Below are positions 1-8,011 of a DNA stretch of 64,000 nt, in pieces. Origin of the DNA: an uncultured Pelagibacteraceae bacterium (GTDB lineage Bacteria > Pseudomonadota > Alphaproteobacteria > Pelagibacterales > Pelagibacteraceae); NCBI GenBank assembly GCA_902613915.1, contig CACMJB010000005.1:1-64000 (forward strand), in the 5' to 3' direction. How positions within the stretch are numbered: the stretch's first letter is position 1; every line of letters starts with the position of its first letter. The notes under the pieces were generated by a model. It searched no databases, was not told the DNA's origin, and was given only the letters and a program-made list of their open reading frames with translations. The translations under genes were made by a program, and so were the position numbers.

Positions 1-984
1 GGAACAGAAAAAATAGTTTACAGAGAAGAAAAAGATCCAATTAAAAAACCAGGAGATTCTTTAGTGAAAGTTCATGCATCTGGAATATGTGGATCTGATA
101 TGCATGCCTACCATGGTAAAGACGAAAGAAGAATACCTCCACTTATATTAGGTCATGAGTTCAGCGGAACAAGTTTAGACGGAAAATTTAAAAATAAAGA
201 AGTCGTAATAAATCCACTTATTTGTTGTGAGAAATGTGATTACTGTAAAAATAAAAGAGAGCATCTTTGTCCAAATAGAACAATGATTGGAATGAGCACT
301 CCTATACAAAGACATGGTGGTTTAGCAGAATTAGTCTCAGTTCCTGAACAAAATATTTTTGAAGTACCTAAGGGATTAAATATGAAAGAGGCTGCTTTAG
401 CTGAACCCACCGCTGTTGCTTTACATGCTATTTTATTGGCTGAAATAAATTTAAAAAAACCTTTATCGGAGTGTAAAATTTTAATTCAAGGCGCAGGTGC
501 TATAGGTCTACTTTGTGGTCTGGTATTAAATAAAGAAAAAAATTCTAGTAATATAATTATGTCTGATCCAAATAAGAAAAGATTAGACGAATGTGAAAAA
601 TATCTTAAAGCAAGTTTTGTTGCACCAGATGATAAATCTATAAAAGAAAATCATTTTGACTTAATATTAGAGTCTGTAGGATTAGATATTACTAGACATC
701 AAGCGATTAATTCAATAGCACCTGGAGGCACTATTGTTCATATAGGTTTAACTCAACCCTCTGGAACTTTTAATTTTAAAAAACTTACAATCCAAGAAGT
801 AACATTAGTTGGAACTTATTGTTACACAAATGATGACTTTAAAAATAGTTTAGTAATTTTAAAAGACAAAAAATTAGGTGATTTAGGATGGATAGAATAC
901 CGAGATCTTAAAAAAGGTTCAGATGCATTTAAAGAAATCCATAATGGCACTTGTTTTGCTCCTAAAATCATTCTTATCCCTTAG
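1..984 (+). CDS. Zinc-dependent alcohol dehydrogenase, 5' partial
   Basis: The reading frame is open from base 1, so the gene starts before the window; the GTG at 64 is internal. It is a medium-chain dehydrogenase/reductase of the sorbitol/threonine dehydrogenase type. Visible parts are the catalytic zinc site (GICGSD, then GHEFSG), the four-cysteine structural zinc loop (CCEKCDYCKNKREHLC), a conserved AEPTAVALHA segment, and a Rossmann NAD(P) site (GAGAIGLLCG). About 327 residues are present, close to full family length, so only a short N-terminus is missing. The substrate cannot be told from sequence; a polyol or sugar alcohol is likely. Confidence 0.85.
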   Translation, partial: GTEKIVYREEKDPIKKPGDSLVKVHASGICGSDMHAYHGKDERRIPPLILGHEFSGTSLDGKFKNKEVVINPLICCEKCDYCKNKREHLCPNRTMIGMSTPIQRHGGLAELVSVPEQNIFEVPKGLNMKEAALAEPTAVALHAILLAEINLKKPLSECKILIQGAGAIGLLCGLVLNKEKNSSNIIMSDPNKKRLDECEKYLKASFVAPDDKSIKENHFDLILESVGLDITRHQAINSIAPGGTIVHIGLTQPSGTFNFKKLTIQEVTLVGTYCYTNDDFKNSLVILKDKKLGDLGWIEYRDLKKGSDAFKEIHNGTCFAPKIILIP

Positions 985-1069
985 TTCTTCCTCTGGTTGT
1001 AGACAAATTGCATACCTGAAATAAAATTTTAACATAGTTATTCTTAAAGAATTTTAAATAAGATTTATT

Positions 1070-1453
1070 ATGAAAATAAAATTATCAATTTTGATAGCTT
1101 TCTTATACTTAGGCTCAGCCTTTGCTGCAGGGCACATTACTAAAGCTCAAAAAGAAAAAACAATAGAGTGTTTAGGTCACTACAGTGCGACTGCTGTTTT
1201 ACCAGCTGATACTATTCAAGTTAAAAACATGGAATTAGCTTTGGCTTCAGTAAAGGTAATTAGAGAATACCTCACATCTGAAGGTGTTAAGGATGATGAG
1301 ATGAACAAAGGCATGAATGTTTATGTGGACAAAGTTTATGGAAAGCCTTTTGATAAAGCTAAAAATGGTGAGTGTAATAAATTTATTTATAAGCAAATTA
1401 AAGGTTCGGAACAAAAAATCGAAAAATTATCCAGAACGATTTACGCAGGCTAA
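1070..1453 (+). CDS. Small secreted protein of unknown function
   Basis: A 127-residue protein with a clear signal peptide: a Lys start, a hydrophobic core, and likely cleavage after Ala-Phe-Ala-Ala near residue 20. The mature part is charged, probably helical, and has two cysteines (in ECLGHY and GECNKF) that could form a disulfide in the periplasm. I do not recognise a family. It is the first of six tightly spaced small genes on this strand (2 bases to the next start), so it is probably co-transcribed with the DUF1330 and GYD-type genes downstream. Confidence 0.6.
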   Translation: MKIKLSILIAFLYLGSAFAAGHITKAQKEKTIECLGHYSATAVLPADTIQVKNMELALASVKVIREYLTSEGVKDDEMNKGMNVYVDKVYGKPFDKAKNGECNKFIYKQIKGSEQKIEKLSRTIYAG

Positions 1454-1455
1454 AC

Positions 1456-1743
1456 ATGAGTGGATACGTTATAGCTAATATAGATGTAAAAAATCCTGAA
1501 GCTTATAAAGAATATGTTGGCAAGGTGGTTCCGACAGTTCAAAAATTCGGAGGAGAATACCTTGTACGTGCTGGGGAGTACAAAGTCATAGATGGTGAGT
1601 GGAAATATCCTAGAACAGTAGTAATTAAATTTCCAACTTATGAAAAAGCTTTAGAGTGGTACGATTCTGAAGAATATAAACCAGTAAAACCAATTCGATT
1701 AGCAAACTCAGTAGCTAATGGAATAATAATTAAAGGAGTATAA
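1456..1743 (+). CDS. DUF1330 family protein
   Basis: A 95-residue protein with the DUF1330 pattern: an N-terminal strand followed by a PEAYKEYVGKVVPTVQKFGG helix, then GEYLVRAGEY, VVIKFPTYEKALEWYDSEEY and a closing strand. DUF1330 proteins adopt the dimeric alpha/beta-barrel (ferredoxin-like) fold, usually as soluble dimers, and their substrates are mostly unknown. The gene follows the secreted protein by 2 bases, and its TAA runs directly into the next ATG, so translation is probably coupled. A preceding GGAG motif sits in the C-terminus and serves the next gene. Confidence 0.82.
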   Translation: MSGYVIANIDVKNPEAYKEYVGKVVPTVQKFGGEYLVRAGEYKVIDGEWKYPRTVVIKFPTYEKALEWYDSEEYKPVKPIRLANSVANGIIIKGV

Positions 1744-2031
1744 ATGAAAAACTATATGGTAACGCATACTTTTAAGTCTGCCGAAATGAAAAAAAAATTT
1801 ACTGATACAGTGGCTTCTATGAAGATGGAGGACATTGTTAAGAGCATGAAAAGTGACAATGCAGCTTGTCAAATGACTTGGAACACGCCAGGAGATACAA
1901 TGGAAATGTATTGTTGGTGGAAAGGAAAAGATGAACAAGCAATTATTAATCAACTAGGTCAAATGAATGATTTTTTTACTCCTCATAAGTTTGTTGAGTG
2001 CACAGATCAAGTCATGGACTATAACGCATAG
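1744..2031 (+). CDS. Small cytoplasmic protein, possible dimeric alpha/beta-barrel
   Basis: A 95-residue protein with no signal peptide. It opens with MKNYMVTHTFKS, an opening strand of the kind seen in DUF3303-like and other dimeric alpha/beta-barrel proteins. It is methionine-rich (11 Met) and has Cys residues in ACQMTW, MYCWW and VECTDQ, an unusual composition that could suit metal or sulfur chemistry. Family assignment is tentative. It begins immediately after the DUF1330 stop codon and is followed 7 bases later by a membrane protein gene. Confidence 0.6.
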   Translation: MKNYMVTHTFKSAEMKKKFTDTVASMKMEDIVKSMKSDNAACQMTWNTPGDTMEMYCWWKGKDEQAIINQLGQMNDFFTPHKFVECTDQVMDYNA

Positions 2032-2038
2032 GATATTT

Positions 2039-2455
2039 ATGATAGACAAATTTGGAAACGCATTTTATTTAATAATTTACTTAGCACATTTTATCATAGT
2101 TGGTAGCTACGCTTACCAATTAGTCTTTGATACTAAAAAATTTCTTAAGGGTAGAGGAGTAGATAAAACTGCAACTTTAATTACAAGATTTGCAGGCTCA
2201 TTCATGATTGCTACTGTTCTAATGGCAATATATATCGCTTTTATTAGATCAGGTGGTGTAGAAGCTACTTGGGCCTTCTTTAACCTAGTTTTTATAATGA
2301 ATGTTTCGATATTAGTTGTAAATTTTTACACATTAAAAATTGATAAAACAGGTTTAACAAAAAAAACTAGAAATGATGGAATTTACGCTCCACTAGTTCT
2401 TGTTATTATCAGTGCTATTCTTTGTTACGGTTTAGCTGATAAAATTTACGTTTAA
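2039..2455 (+). CDS. Four-helix inner-membrane protein of unknown function
   Basis: I start this at the ATG at 2039, just behind an AGGATAT ribosome site and after the previous stop. A longer frame upstream overlaps the preceding gene and is not needed. The 138-residue product has about four hydrophobic segments (residues about 8-28, 50-72, 80-100 and 115-134) separated by short basic loops (DTKKFLKGRGVDK and KIDKTGLTKKTRNDG). I do not recognise the family. Its place among small soluble barrel proteins suggests it is their membrane partner, but that is inference. Confidence 0.6.
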   Translation: MIDKFGNAFYLIIYLAHFIIVGSYAYQLVFDTKKFLKGRGVDKTATLITRFAGSFMIATVLMAIYIAFIRSGGVEATWAFFNLVFIMNVSILVVNFYTLKIDKTGLTKKTRNDGIYAPLVLVIISAILCYGLADKIYV

Positions 2456-2463
2456 GGATATAT

Positions 2464-2757
2464 ATGGCAAAATTTATGAATATTGTTAGATGTAAAGTAA
2501 AATCATCTAGCAGAGAAGAATATTTAAAAAAAATTGATGAGCGGCCAAAGTTCGATGGGCAGATTTCAGCAAAGTATGTTGAAACTAAACCCAACGAATT
2601 TTTTATGATTGGTGAATGGAATTCTGAAGATGACATTGCTAAAGCAAGACCAAAGATGATTGAATTTTTGGACTCACTTCGGCACACTTTAGAAGAACTG
2701 TCATCCGAGTTAGGCGTTACTGACCCTCACTCCGGTACAGTTGTAATCGAGAAATAA
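2464..2757 (+). CDS. Small protein, probable antibiotic-biosynthesis-monooxygenase-like fold
   Basis: A 97-residue soluble protein. The pattern MAKFMNIVRCKVKSS, a helix with REEYLKKIDERP, then AKYVETKPNEFFMIGEWNSE, and a helical DSLRHTLEELS resembles the dimeric alpha/beta-barrel family that holds ABM (antibiotic biosynthesis monooxygenase) domains, where a small protein binds an aromatic or heme-like ligand. This is a fold-level guess with no catalytic residue I can name. Spacing to the upstream membrane gene is 8 bases and to the GYD gene 12 bases, the latter with an AAGGAG ribosome site. Confidence 0.55.
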   Translation: MAKFMNIVRCKVKSSSREEYLKKIDERPKFDGQISAKYVETKPNEFFMIGEWNSEDDIAKARPKMIEFLDSLRHTLEELSSELGVTDPHSGTVVIEK

Positions 2758-2769
2758 GAAAGGAGTAAC

Positions 2770-3093
2770 ATGGCTAAATTCTATACACTTGGATGTTATA
2801 CAGCTAAAGGTCTTGCAGGGTTTGTAAGCAACCCATCAACAGACAGAAAAGCTGCAACATCAGCTTTAGCTGCTTCTGTAGGAGCGAAAGTAACTCAATA
2901 CTCTGGCCTAAGAGGAAAATATGATTTTATGGCAGTGATTGAAGGAACTTTTGATCAAGCTGCTGCAGCTGCTATGGTTGCCGTTTCTAGTGGTGCTGTC
3001 TCAGATTTTACAATTTTAGAAGATGTAGATCTAAATGAGATAGCGAAGACTGCTCAGAAAATGGCTTCATCATACAAAGAGCCAGGAAAATAA
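2770..3093 (+). CDS. GYD domain protein
   Basis: A 107-residue protein matching the GYD family: a YTLGCYTAKGLAGF opening strand, a paired R-K helix, GAKVTQYSGLRGKYDFMAV (the G-x-YD core that names the family) and a closing helix with TILEDVDL. GYD proteins are small dimeric alpha/beta-barrel proteins of unknown function. A strong AAGGAG ribosome site precedes the ATG. It is the last gene of the 1070-3093 operon and converges on the minus-strand methyltransferase that ends at 3094, with no gap. Confidence 0.75.
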   Translation: MAKFYTLGCYTAKGLAGFVSNPSTDRKAATSALAASVGAKVTQYSGLRGKYDFMAVIEGTFDQAAAAAMVAVSSGAVSDFTILEDVDLNEIAKTAQKMASSYKEPGK

Positions 3094-3801
3094 TTATTTT
3101 CTATAGCTAATGCATTTTAAGGTATCAGTGAATTTTATTTGATTTTTATACTTTGATTTAATTTCACTGATACCAAGTTTAATATCTTTATTGCTCATAT
3201 TTAATAAGCATGAAATGTATCTCTCTCTAATCATTCTTACGTATTTTTGTTTAGAGATAATTACTTTAAAGTTAAAGTTCGAGTAGCTTATTTTTTTAAG
3301 TTTTTTTTAATTATCTTAAATAAAACTTCATCTCTTTTTAAACTTTTTTCTAAATTTTTTCTCATTTTTTTAAAACAAGGTATTTTATTATTTTTTGTTT
3401 TAAGCGAAAAAATTAATATTTTGCCTTTGGGATTTAATCTTTTTTTAGAAAGGTTAAGAAGGTGGTTTAAATTTGTTTTTGTAAAAAAATGAATAGTTTG
3501 TTTGATTAAGATAAGATCATATTTTTTTTGTTTCTTTAGATATTTTAAAGCCTCAATTTTCTTAAATACGATATTCTTTTTAACATCCTTATTTGCAATA
3601 ATATCTATTCCTGTAGGTTTATTTTTAAATTTGTATTTCTTTTGAAGGGCAGAAATAATTTTTTGCTCTTCCACATCCAATATCTAATATTTTTGAATTT
3701 TTATTAAAATTAATTTTTGTTTTAAGAAATTTATTAAATTGAGAGATATACGATTTAGATGATAACCAGGTTTTATTATCCCAGTTTATAAGTTTTTTCA
3801 T
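3094..3801 (-). pseudogene. SAM-dependent methyltransferase with two frameshifts as read
   Basis: Three minus-strand frames join into one class I methyltransferase of about 235 residues. From the ATG at 3801 it reads MKKLINWDNKTW and reaches the SAM-binding motif ILDIGCGRAK, then hits a stop a few codons on. The next frame, entered at an A6 run (3659-3664), continues IISALQKKYKFK, then YDLILIKQTIHFF and NPKGKILIF (motifs II to III). The frame changes back at poly-A runs 3291-3308 and continues KYVRMIRERYISCLL to the stop at 3094. The first and last frames are the same, so the two indels compensate. It directly follows the serine hydrolase gene. Sequencing error and true decay both fit. Confidence 0.75.
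3121..3174. repeat. 12-bp perfect inverted repeat at the convergent gene ends
   Basis: GGTATCAGTGAA at 3121-3132 is the exact reverse complement of TTCACTGATACC at 3163-3174, with a 30-base AT-rich spacer. It lies 28 bases past the GYD stop on the plus strand and inside the last codons of the minus-strand methyltransferase. No T-tract follows on the plus strand, so it is not a classic intrinsic terminator, but it could end or protect the 3' end of the plus-strand operon. The repeat itself is certain; the function is inference. Confidence 0.5.
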
Positions 3802-4971
3802 TTAGTTATTTTTAACAGGTTTATAAAATAGGTCTGGTTCTAATTGTAAATAAACAAGACTATACCAATCATAGTGAGCATCAGTGGAATGGACAGTAAT
3901 AATTTTGCTCTTATTAAAATCAATTACTACTTGTTGACCAGCAAAACCATCCATCATTAATATTGGTCTTTCTTCAATCCCAATAGGATCAAAGTGAAAC
4001 TGACCTCCATAACTTTGTGTTGCAGCATGATTACCGATAAACTTACTATATTCATCTTTTTTTTTATCGATTCTATTCTCATAGATTGTTTTTAAGTATT
4101 TTCCAACACAAGTATCATTCTTCCAATGATCCATTATTAGTTTAGCTATTCTTAAATAGTCATATCTTTGCGCATAAAAAGAATATCTACCGTATTCTCC
4201 TTTTTTTCTGTTACTAAATTTGTGTTTTTCCAAAGACTTTCCAAAATAAACACTTTTTTCTACCTTTGCGTCCCCAACAAATATTTTATGCAGTAATTTT
4301 TCCCAATCATCATCAGTTTTATAAATAACATAGTTCATTATTACATTAGTAGTCATGGCACTGTAATTGTAATGATTGCCAGGTCCATATCCAGTTTTAC
4401 CTTCAAAATATCTTTTCAATACATATTTAATAGGTGTTGAATTAACATTAGTTCCTTTACCGTTAATTCTGTTGTCTTTTCTGTAAAATCTTTGACCAAC
4501 AATGGGTTCATCACCTGCTTGCATGTTTAGTAAGTTTAATAATTTTTGATCTTTATATAAAGTATTGGCAACAGTTGGGTAATCTATATTATCAAAAACT
4601 GAATTAATATAACCATCACAAACAGCATAACCAATAACAAGGCTAACTAAACTTTTCCCTACAGAATGTGAAGGATAGTAACCTCCTCTGTATTTACTTT
4701 TTCTATTTTGATCAATTAAAATTTTATTATTTTCAAATAAGATATAACTTACTAGGCCTGTTTTTTTATCTTTAAGTTGTTCATCTACTTTTTTAGATAA
4801 ATCATTATTTTGTAAATTAATCTCAAAATTGTAGGTGTCATTTTTCTTATTACCTATTTTATATTTGTGCATACAATCAAAACAGTATTTTTCATTAGCG
4901 TGATGAGCTAACACAAGTGAGTAACTTGTATTCAATAAAAGTATGCTTAAAATCGATAAAAGTCTTTTCAT
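3802..4971 (-). CDS. Secreted serine hydrolase, beta-lactamase/esterase type
   Basis: A 389-residue protein with an N-terminal signal peptide (hydrophobic to about residue 22, cut near LAHHA). It carries the SxxK catalytic motif (SVGK, Ser103 to Lys106), a YNYSAM motif in place of the usual Y-x-N, and a late GFAGQQ that stands for the KTG-like third motif. This matches the class C beta-lactamase/EstB/6-aminohexanoate-dimer hydrolase superfamily, which cleaves esters or amides outside the cytoplasm. Two cysteines (CFDC) follow the signal. The start overlaps the phosphate acetyltransferase stop by one base. Substrate unknown. Confidence 0.75.
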   Translation of the reverse strand: MKRLLSILSILLLNTSYSLVLAHHANEKYCFDCMHKYKIGNKKNDTYNFEINLQNNDLSKKVDEQLKDKKTGLVSYILFENNKILIDQNRKSKYRGGYYPSHSVGKSLVSLVIGYAVCDGYINSVFDNIDYPTVANTLYKDQKLLNLLNMQAGDEPIVGQRFYRKDNRINGKGTNVNSTPIKYVLKRYFEGKTGYGPGNHYNYSAMTTNVIMNYVIYKTDDDWEKLLHKIFVGDAKVEKSVYFGKSLEKHKFSNRKKGEYGRYSFYAQRYDYLRIAKLIMDHWKNDTCVGKYLKTIYENRIDKKKDEYSKFIGNHAATQSYGGQFHFDPIGIEERPILMMDGFAGQQVVIDFNKSKIITVHSTDAHYDWYSLVYLQLEPDLFYKPVKNN

Positions 4972-5879
4972 TAAAGCGCAACAACAGCAGCAGCCATAGA
5001 AGCAAGTCTTGCTTGAGTATCATCAGCTCTACTTGTTATTACAACAGGAACTTTTCCACCAACTACCACACCAGCTGCACAGGCTCCCATAAAAAAAATC
5101 ATCATTTTTACCAAAGCATTCCCAGTTTCTACGTTTGGAACTAATAGAATATCAGTTTTACCAGCTACCGCGTTTTTAATTCCTTTAATTTGAGCTGCTT
5201 TTTCAGAAACTGAATTATCGAATGCCATTGGTCCAAATACTTCTGCGTTCAAACCTTCTTCTTTTGCTCTTTTGGTAAGTTCACTTGCCTCTATTGAACT
5301 CGGTACACTATCTAAAACTTCCTCAGTTGCTGATAATATTGAAACTTTAGGTTTTTCAATTCCTATTCTATTCGTAAAATCTATTGCATTTTTTAATATA
5401 TGCATTTTTGTTTCTAATTTTGGTAACACGTTTAATGCTCCATCAGTGATGATAAATGGTTTATCATTTTTCTCTAAAGTCATATGCCAAATATGACTTA
5501 GTCTTTTCTTCCCAATTAAATTTAAATCTCTTTTCAACACTGCTTTCATAAGTACATCGGTGTGAATATGTCCTTTTACAATTATTTTTACCTTACCTTC
5601 ACTTGCAAGTTTTGCAGCGATCGGAGCAGTACTGTTTTCATCTGGTTCATTAATTATTTCGTACTTAGAAATATCCCAGTTTAATTGCTTAGCATTTTTT
5701 TCGATAATTGATTTGTCTCCAATAAAAACTGGTATGATTAAATTTGCATCTACAGCTTGTTTTGCAGACTCTATTGAAACAGGCTTTACCGCATTGACTA
5801 TTACTGCTTTTGCAGGCCCTTTTGTTTTAGCTATTTTAAGCAAATTTTCGGGGCAAATAATTTCTTTTTTACTAAGCAT
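4971..5879 (-). CDS. pta: Phosphate acetyltransferase (Pta/Ptb family)
   Basis: A 302-residue short-form enzyme of the phosphate acetyl/butyryltransferase family. It transfers an acetyl group between acetyl phosphate and CoA. Visible family segments are the early AKAVIVNAVKP, the central GHIHTDVLMKAVLKRD, DGALNVLP, SATEEV, GPMAFDN and the C-terminal GKVPVVITSRADD. Short single-domain forms are usual in bacteria that pair Pta with Xsc, where acetyl phosphate released from sulfoacetaldehyde is turned into acetyl-CoA. Lying in the tauABC operon supports that role here. It overlaps the Ldh gene by 8 bases. Confidence 0.82.
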   Translation of the reverse strand: MLSKKEIICPENLLKIAKTKGPAKAVIVNAVKPVSIESAKQAVDANLIIPVFIGDKSIIEKNAKQLNWDISKYEIINEPDENSTAPIAAKLASEGKVKIIVKGHIHTDVLMKAVLKRDLNLIGKKRLSHIWHMTLEKNDKPFIITDGALNVLPKLETKMHILKNAIDFTNRIGIEKPKVSILSATEEVLDSVPSSIEASELTKRAKEEGLNAEVFGPMAFDNSVSEKAAQIKGIKNAVAGKTDILLVPNVETGNALVKMMIFFMGACAAGVVVGGKVPVVITSRADDTQARLASMAAAVVAL

Positions 5880-6876
5880 TTAATTCATCCATTTCTTTTG
5901 AAATTTTAGCAGGAATAGATATATCTTTATTTAAATTTTTTTTATACGTTTTATTTCTTCTCTCACCAGGATACAAAATATTTGAAAATCCTTTTGCTTT
6001 TGGAAGTTTTTTGACTAACTTTATGTTTTTCTTTATTTCTTTGATAAACTTACTTCCAATAAAAATTTTTGGATTAATAGTAATAAATAAATGACCCATA
6101 TTCTGAGGCCCAGAAAAATCATCAAAAGGATCCTTTGTTTTTCCTCCATGGCTACTGCCAGTAAAAACGCCACTTAGAATATCTACCATCCAAGCTAAAC
6201 CAGAACCTTTAAAACCTGCGATAGGTAATTGAGTTCCTCTAAGAGCTTCTTTGGCATTTGTAGTTATCCTTCCTTGTTTATTGAGTGCAACACCATAAGG
6301 AATTTTTAAACCTAACTTATCTGCTCTTCTTATAGCACCCCTGTTAATCATTGATGTTGAGGCATCAAATACAAAAGGAACTCCTCCTGTTGGAACCCCA
6401 AAGCAAATAGGGTTAGTACCAAAGAGAGATTTTTTTGCTCCATGAGGCGCTAAGGCAGCAGGTGCGTTAGTGAAACAAAAAACCATTAATTTATTATTGA
6501 CTGCTTGTTCAGCATAAAAACTTGAAAGTCCATAGTGTCCACTTTTTTTTATAGCAACTAAACCTATTCCAGTTTTTTTAGCATTTTTAATTGCTTGTTT
6601 TATACCTATGTCAGCACTAACGAAACCAATACTATTGTCAGCATCTATGTATGAAGCAGAAGAACTTATCTTTTTTATTTTAATTTTTGGTTTTGGATTA
6701 ATTACTTTTGCTTTAATTCTATCGCAATACATCTTTAGTCTAGCCAAACCATGACCTTTTGCATCTAATATTTCTGCTTTAACTAAATAGTTAGAACAAA
6801 TTTCAGCGTGATTTTTTGAGAGTTTATGTTTTAAAAATATTTGTTTAAGTTTTGATTTTAAAAGACTTTTTTTCAC
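5872..6876 (-). CDS. Ldh-family (malate/sulfolactate type) NAD(P) dehydrogenase
   Basis: A 334-residue member of the malate/L-lactate dehydrogenase (Ldh_2) family, which is not related to classical LDH. It shows DAKGHGLARL near residue 40, the catalytic-region SGHYGLSSFYAEQAV, APHGAKKSLFGTNPICFGVP, DASTSMINRGAI, a GFKGSGLAWMVDILSG helix and SHGGKTKDPFDD. Members reduce or oxidise 2-hydroxy acids such as malate, sulfolactate (ComC), ureidoglycolate or 2,3-diketogulonate. In a taurine operon (R)-sulfolactate dehydrogenase is attractive but unproven. It overlaps the small secreted gene upstream by 4 bases. Confidence 0.8.
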   Translation of the reverse strand: MKKSLLKSKLKQIFLKHKLSKNHAEICSNYLVKAEILDAKGHGLARLKMYCDRIKAKVINPKPKIKIKKISSSASYIDADNSIGFVSADIGIKQAIKNAKKTGIGLVAIKKSGHYGLSSFYAEQAVNNKLMVFCFTNAPAALAPHGAKKSLFGTNPICFGVPTGGVPFVFDASTSMINRGAIRRADKLGLKIPYGVALNKQGRITTNAKEALRGTQLPIAGFKGSGLAWMVDILSGVFTGSSHGGKTKDPFDDFSGPQNMGHLFITINPKIFIGSKFIKEIKKNIKLVKKLPKAKGFSNILYPGERRNKTYKKNLNKDISIPAKISKEMDELNA

Positions 6877-7307
6877 TTAAATTTTTTATTTCCTTTAGCT
6901 TCCCAAAAATTTGTTCTCTGCTCTGGGTTCTCAATTAAACTTTTACACATCATGCCATACTCTTTGGCAAGAGAGGAAAAATCTTTTTTAGCTAATTCTA
7001 CAAATTTATTAACTTTATCTTTTGTCATTTGAGACATTACCTCTGGATTTAATCCCATTATTTCCCCAAGATCATAATTATATTTTAAAGAAACATCTGC
7101 ACTATTTTCTAAGCTGTCGATAATACTTTTGTCTTTTCCTGCATCTTTAAAACTTTGGGCGGCAACTTTATAGAAACTATAACAATTAGCGTAATCTTTT
7201 TGAATATTTTCCATAACATACTTTGCGACTTTTTGTTCTTTAGCATTTTCATTCGCATTTAAAGAGATAGGAATTATAGCTAAAATTATTAAAATTATTT
7301 TTTTCAT
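6873..7307 (-). CDS. Small secreted protein of unknown function
   Basis: A 144-residue protein with a signal peptide (MKKIILIILAIIPISLNA, cleavage near residue 19). The mature chain is helical and charged, with YANCYSFYKVAAQSFK and MCKSLIENPEQR each holding one cysteine, so one disulfide is possible. I do not recognise the family. It is translationally linked on both sides: its start overlaps the racemase stop and its end overlaps the Ldh start. A periplasmic accessory role in the transporter operon is possible. Confidence 0.6.
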   Translation of the reverse strand: MKKIILIILAIIPISLNANENAKEQKVAKYVMENIQKDYANCYSFYKVAAQSFKDAGKDKSIIDSLENSADVSLKYNYDLGEIMGLNPEVMSQMTKDKVNKFVELAKKDFSSLAKEYGMMCKSLIENPEQRTNFWEAKGNKKFK

Positions 7308-7996
7308 TTATATTTTTTCATTGAAGCTTCAGCTAAAATTAGATTTGGATCCATAAATATTTTTGAAAGCTTAGCTTTCTTAAAAGACTTATATGCAAAA
7401 ATTGCAATTGGCAACTCTGTACAGCCCAAAATGATTTTTTTACATTTCTTTTTAATCAGATAATTTACCGCAGGCTTTATAGCCCTCTCAGCTTCCTTGG
7501 TTTTACCCATTTTAACAAGTTTTATAGATTTATTAACGCTTCTTTTTTGTAATGTTGTGCTTGGCGAAACTAATAAAAATTTTCTGTTAAAGTAATGACT
7601 ATATACACCAGTTTTTATTGTTGCTTCAGTTGCCAACAAACCAATTTTAGAATTTCTTTGTAAATTATTTTTTGCGTTCGAATATACAATTTCTGGCATA
7701 TTTAAAATTGGTATTTTTATTTTCTTTCTAAGGTCTTTGTACCAAAAGTGTGCGGTATTACATGGAATTGATATAAACTTACATTTGCTTTTCTGTAAAA
7801 ACTTACATCCATCTATAAGACTTTTTAAAACTTTATTATATTTTTTTAGATTTTGTTTTCGATCTGGAATATTCGATTTATTGTATAAAACAAATAAAGG
7901 ATATTTTTGATCTGCTTTTCCTCTATTTAATTTTGCAAGTTTAGAGCAAAAATCTAACCCTGCTTGTGTGCCCATGCCACCAAGTATTCCAATCAT
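7304..7996 (-). CDS. Aspartate/glutamate racemase family protein
   Basis: A 230-residue cofactor-independent racemase-fold protein. It opens with GILGGMGTQAGLDF and carries both family cysteines, Cys79 in PCNTAH and Cys192 in GCTELP, the pair that moves the alpha proton. It therefore looks active. The family covers aspartate racemase, hydantoin racemase and maleate isomerase; the YgeA/aspartate racemase branch is the best guess. It sits 15 bases behind tauC. A role in amino acid turnover beside a taurine route is possible but not shown. Confidence 0.8.
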   Translation of the reverse strand: MIGILGGMGTQAGLDFCSKLAKLNRGKADQKYPLFVLYNKSNIPDRKQNLKKYNKVLKSLIDGCKFLQKSKCKFISIPCNTAHFWYKDLRKKIKIPILNMPEIVYSNAKNNLQRNSKIGLLATEATIKTGVYSHYFNRKFLLVSPSTTLQKRSVNKSIKLVKMGKTKEAERAIKPAVNYLIKKKCKKIILGCTELPIAIFAYKSFKKAKLSKIFMDPNLILAEASMKKYK

Positions 7997-8011
7997 AAAT
8001 TATAAAATGTA

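Noticed and set aside
1967-2038. Upstream extension of the membrane protein gene
   Set aside because: It overlaps the preceding gene; the ATG at 2039 has a ribosome site and gives a sensible N-terminus.
3247-3492. 81-codon plus-strand open frame of Phe/Leu/Lys
   Set aside because: It is the shadow of poly-A-rich methyltransferase coding on the minus strand, and shows no sensible protein pattern.
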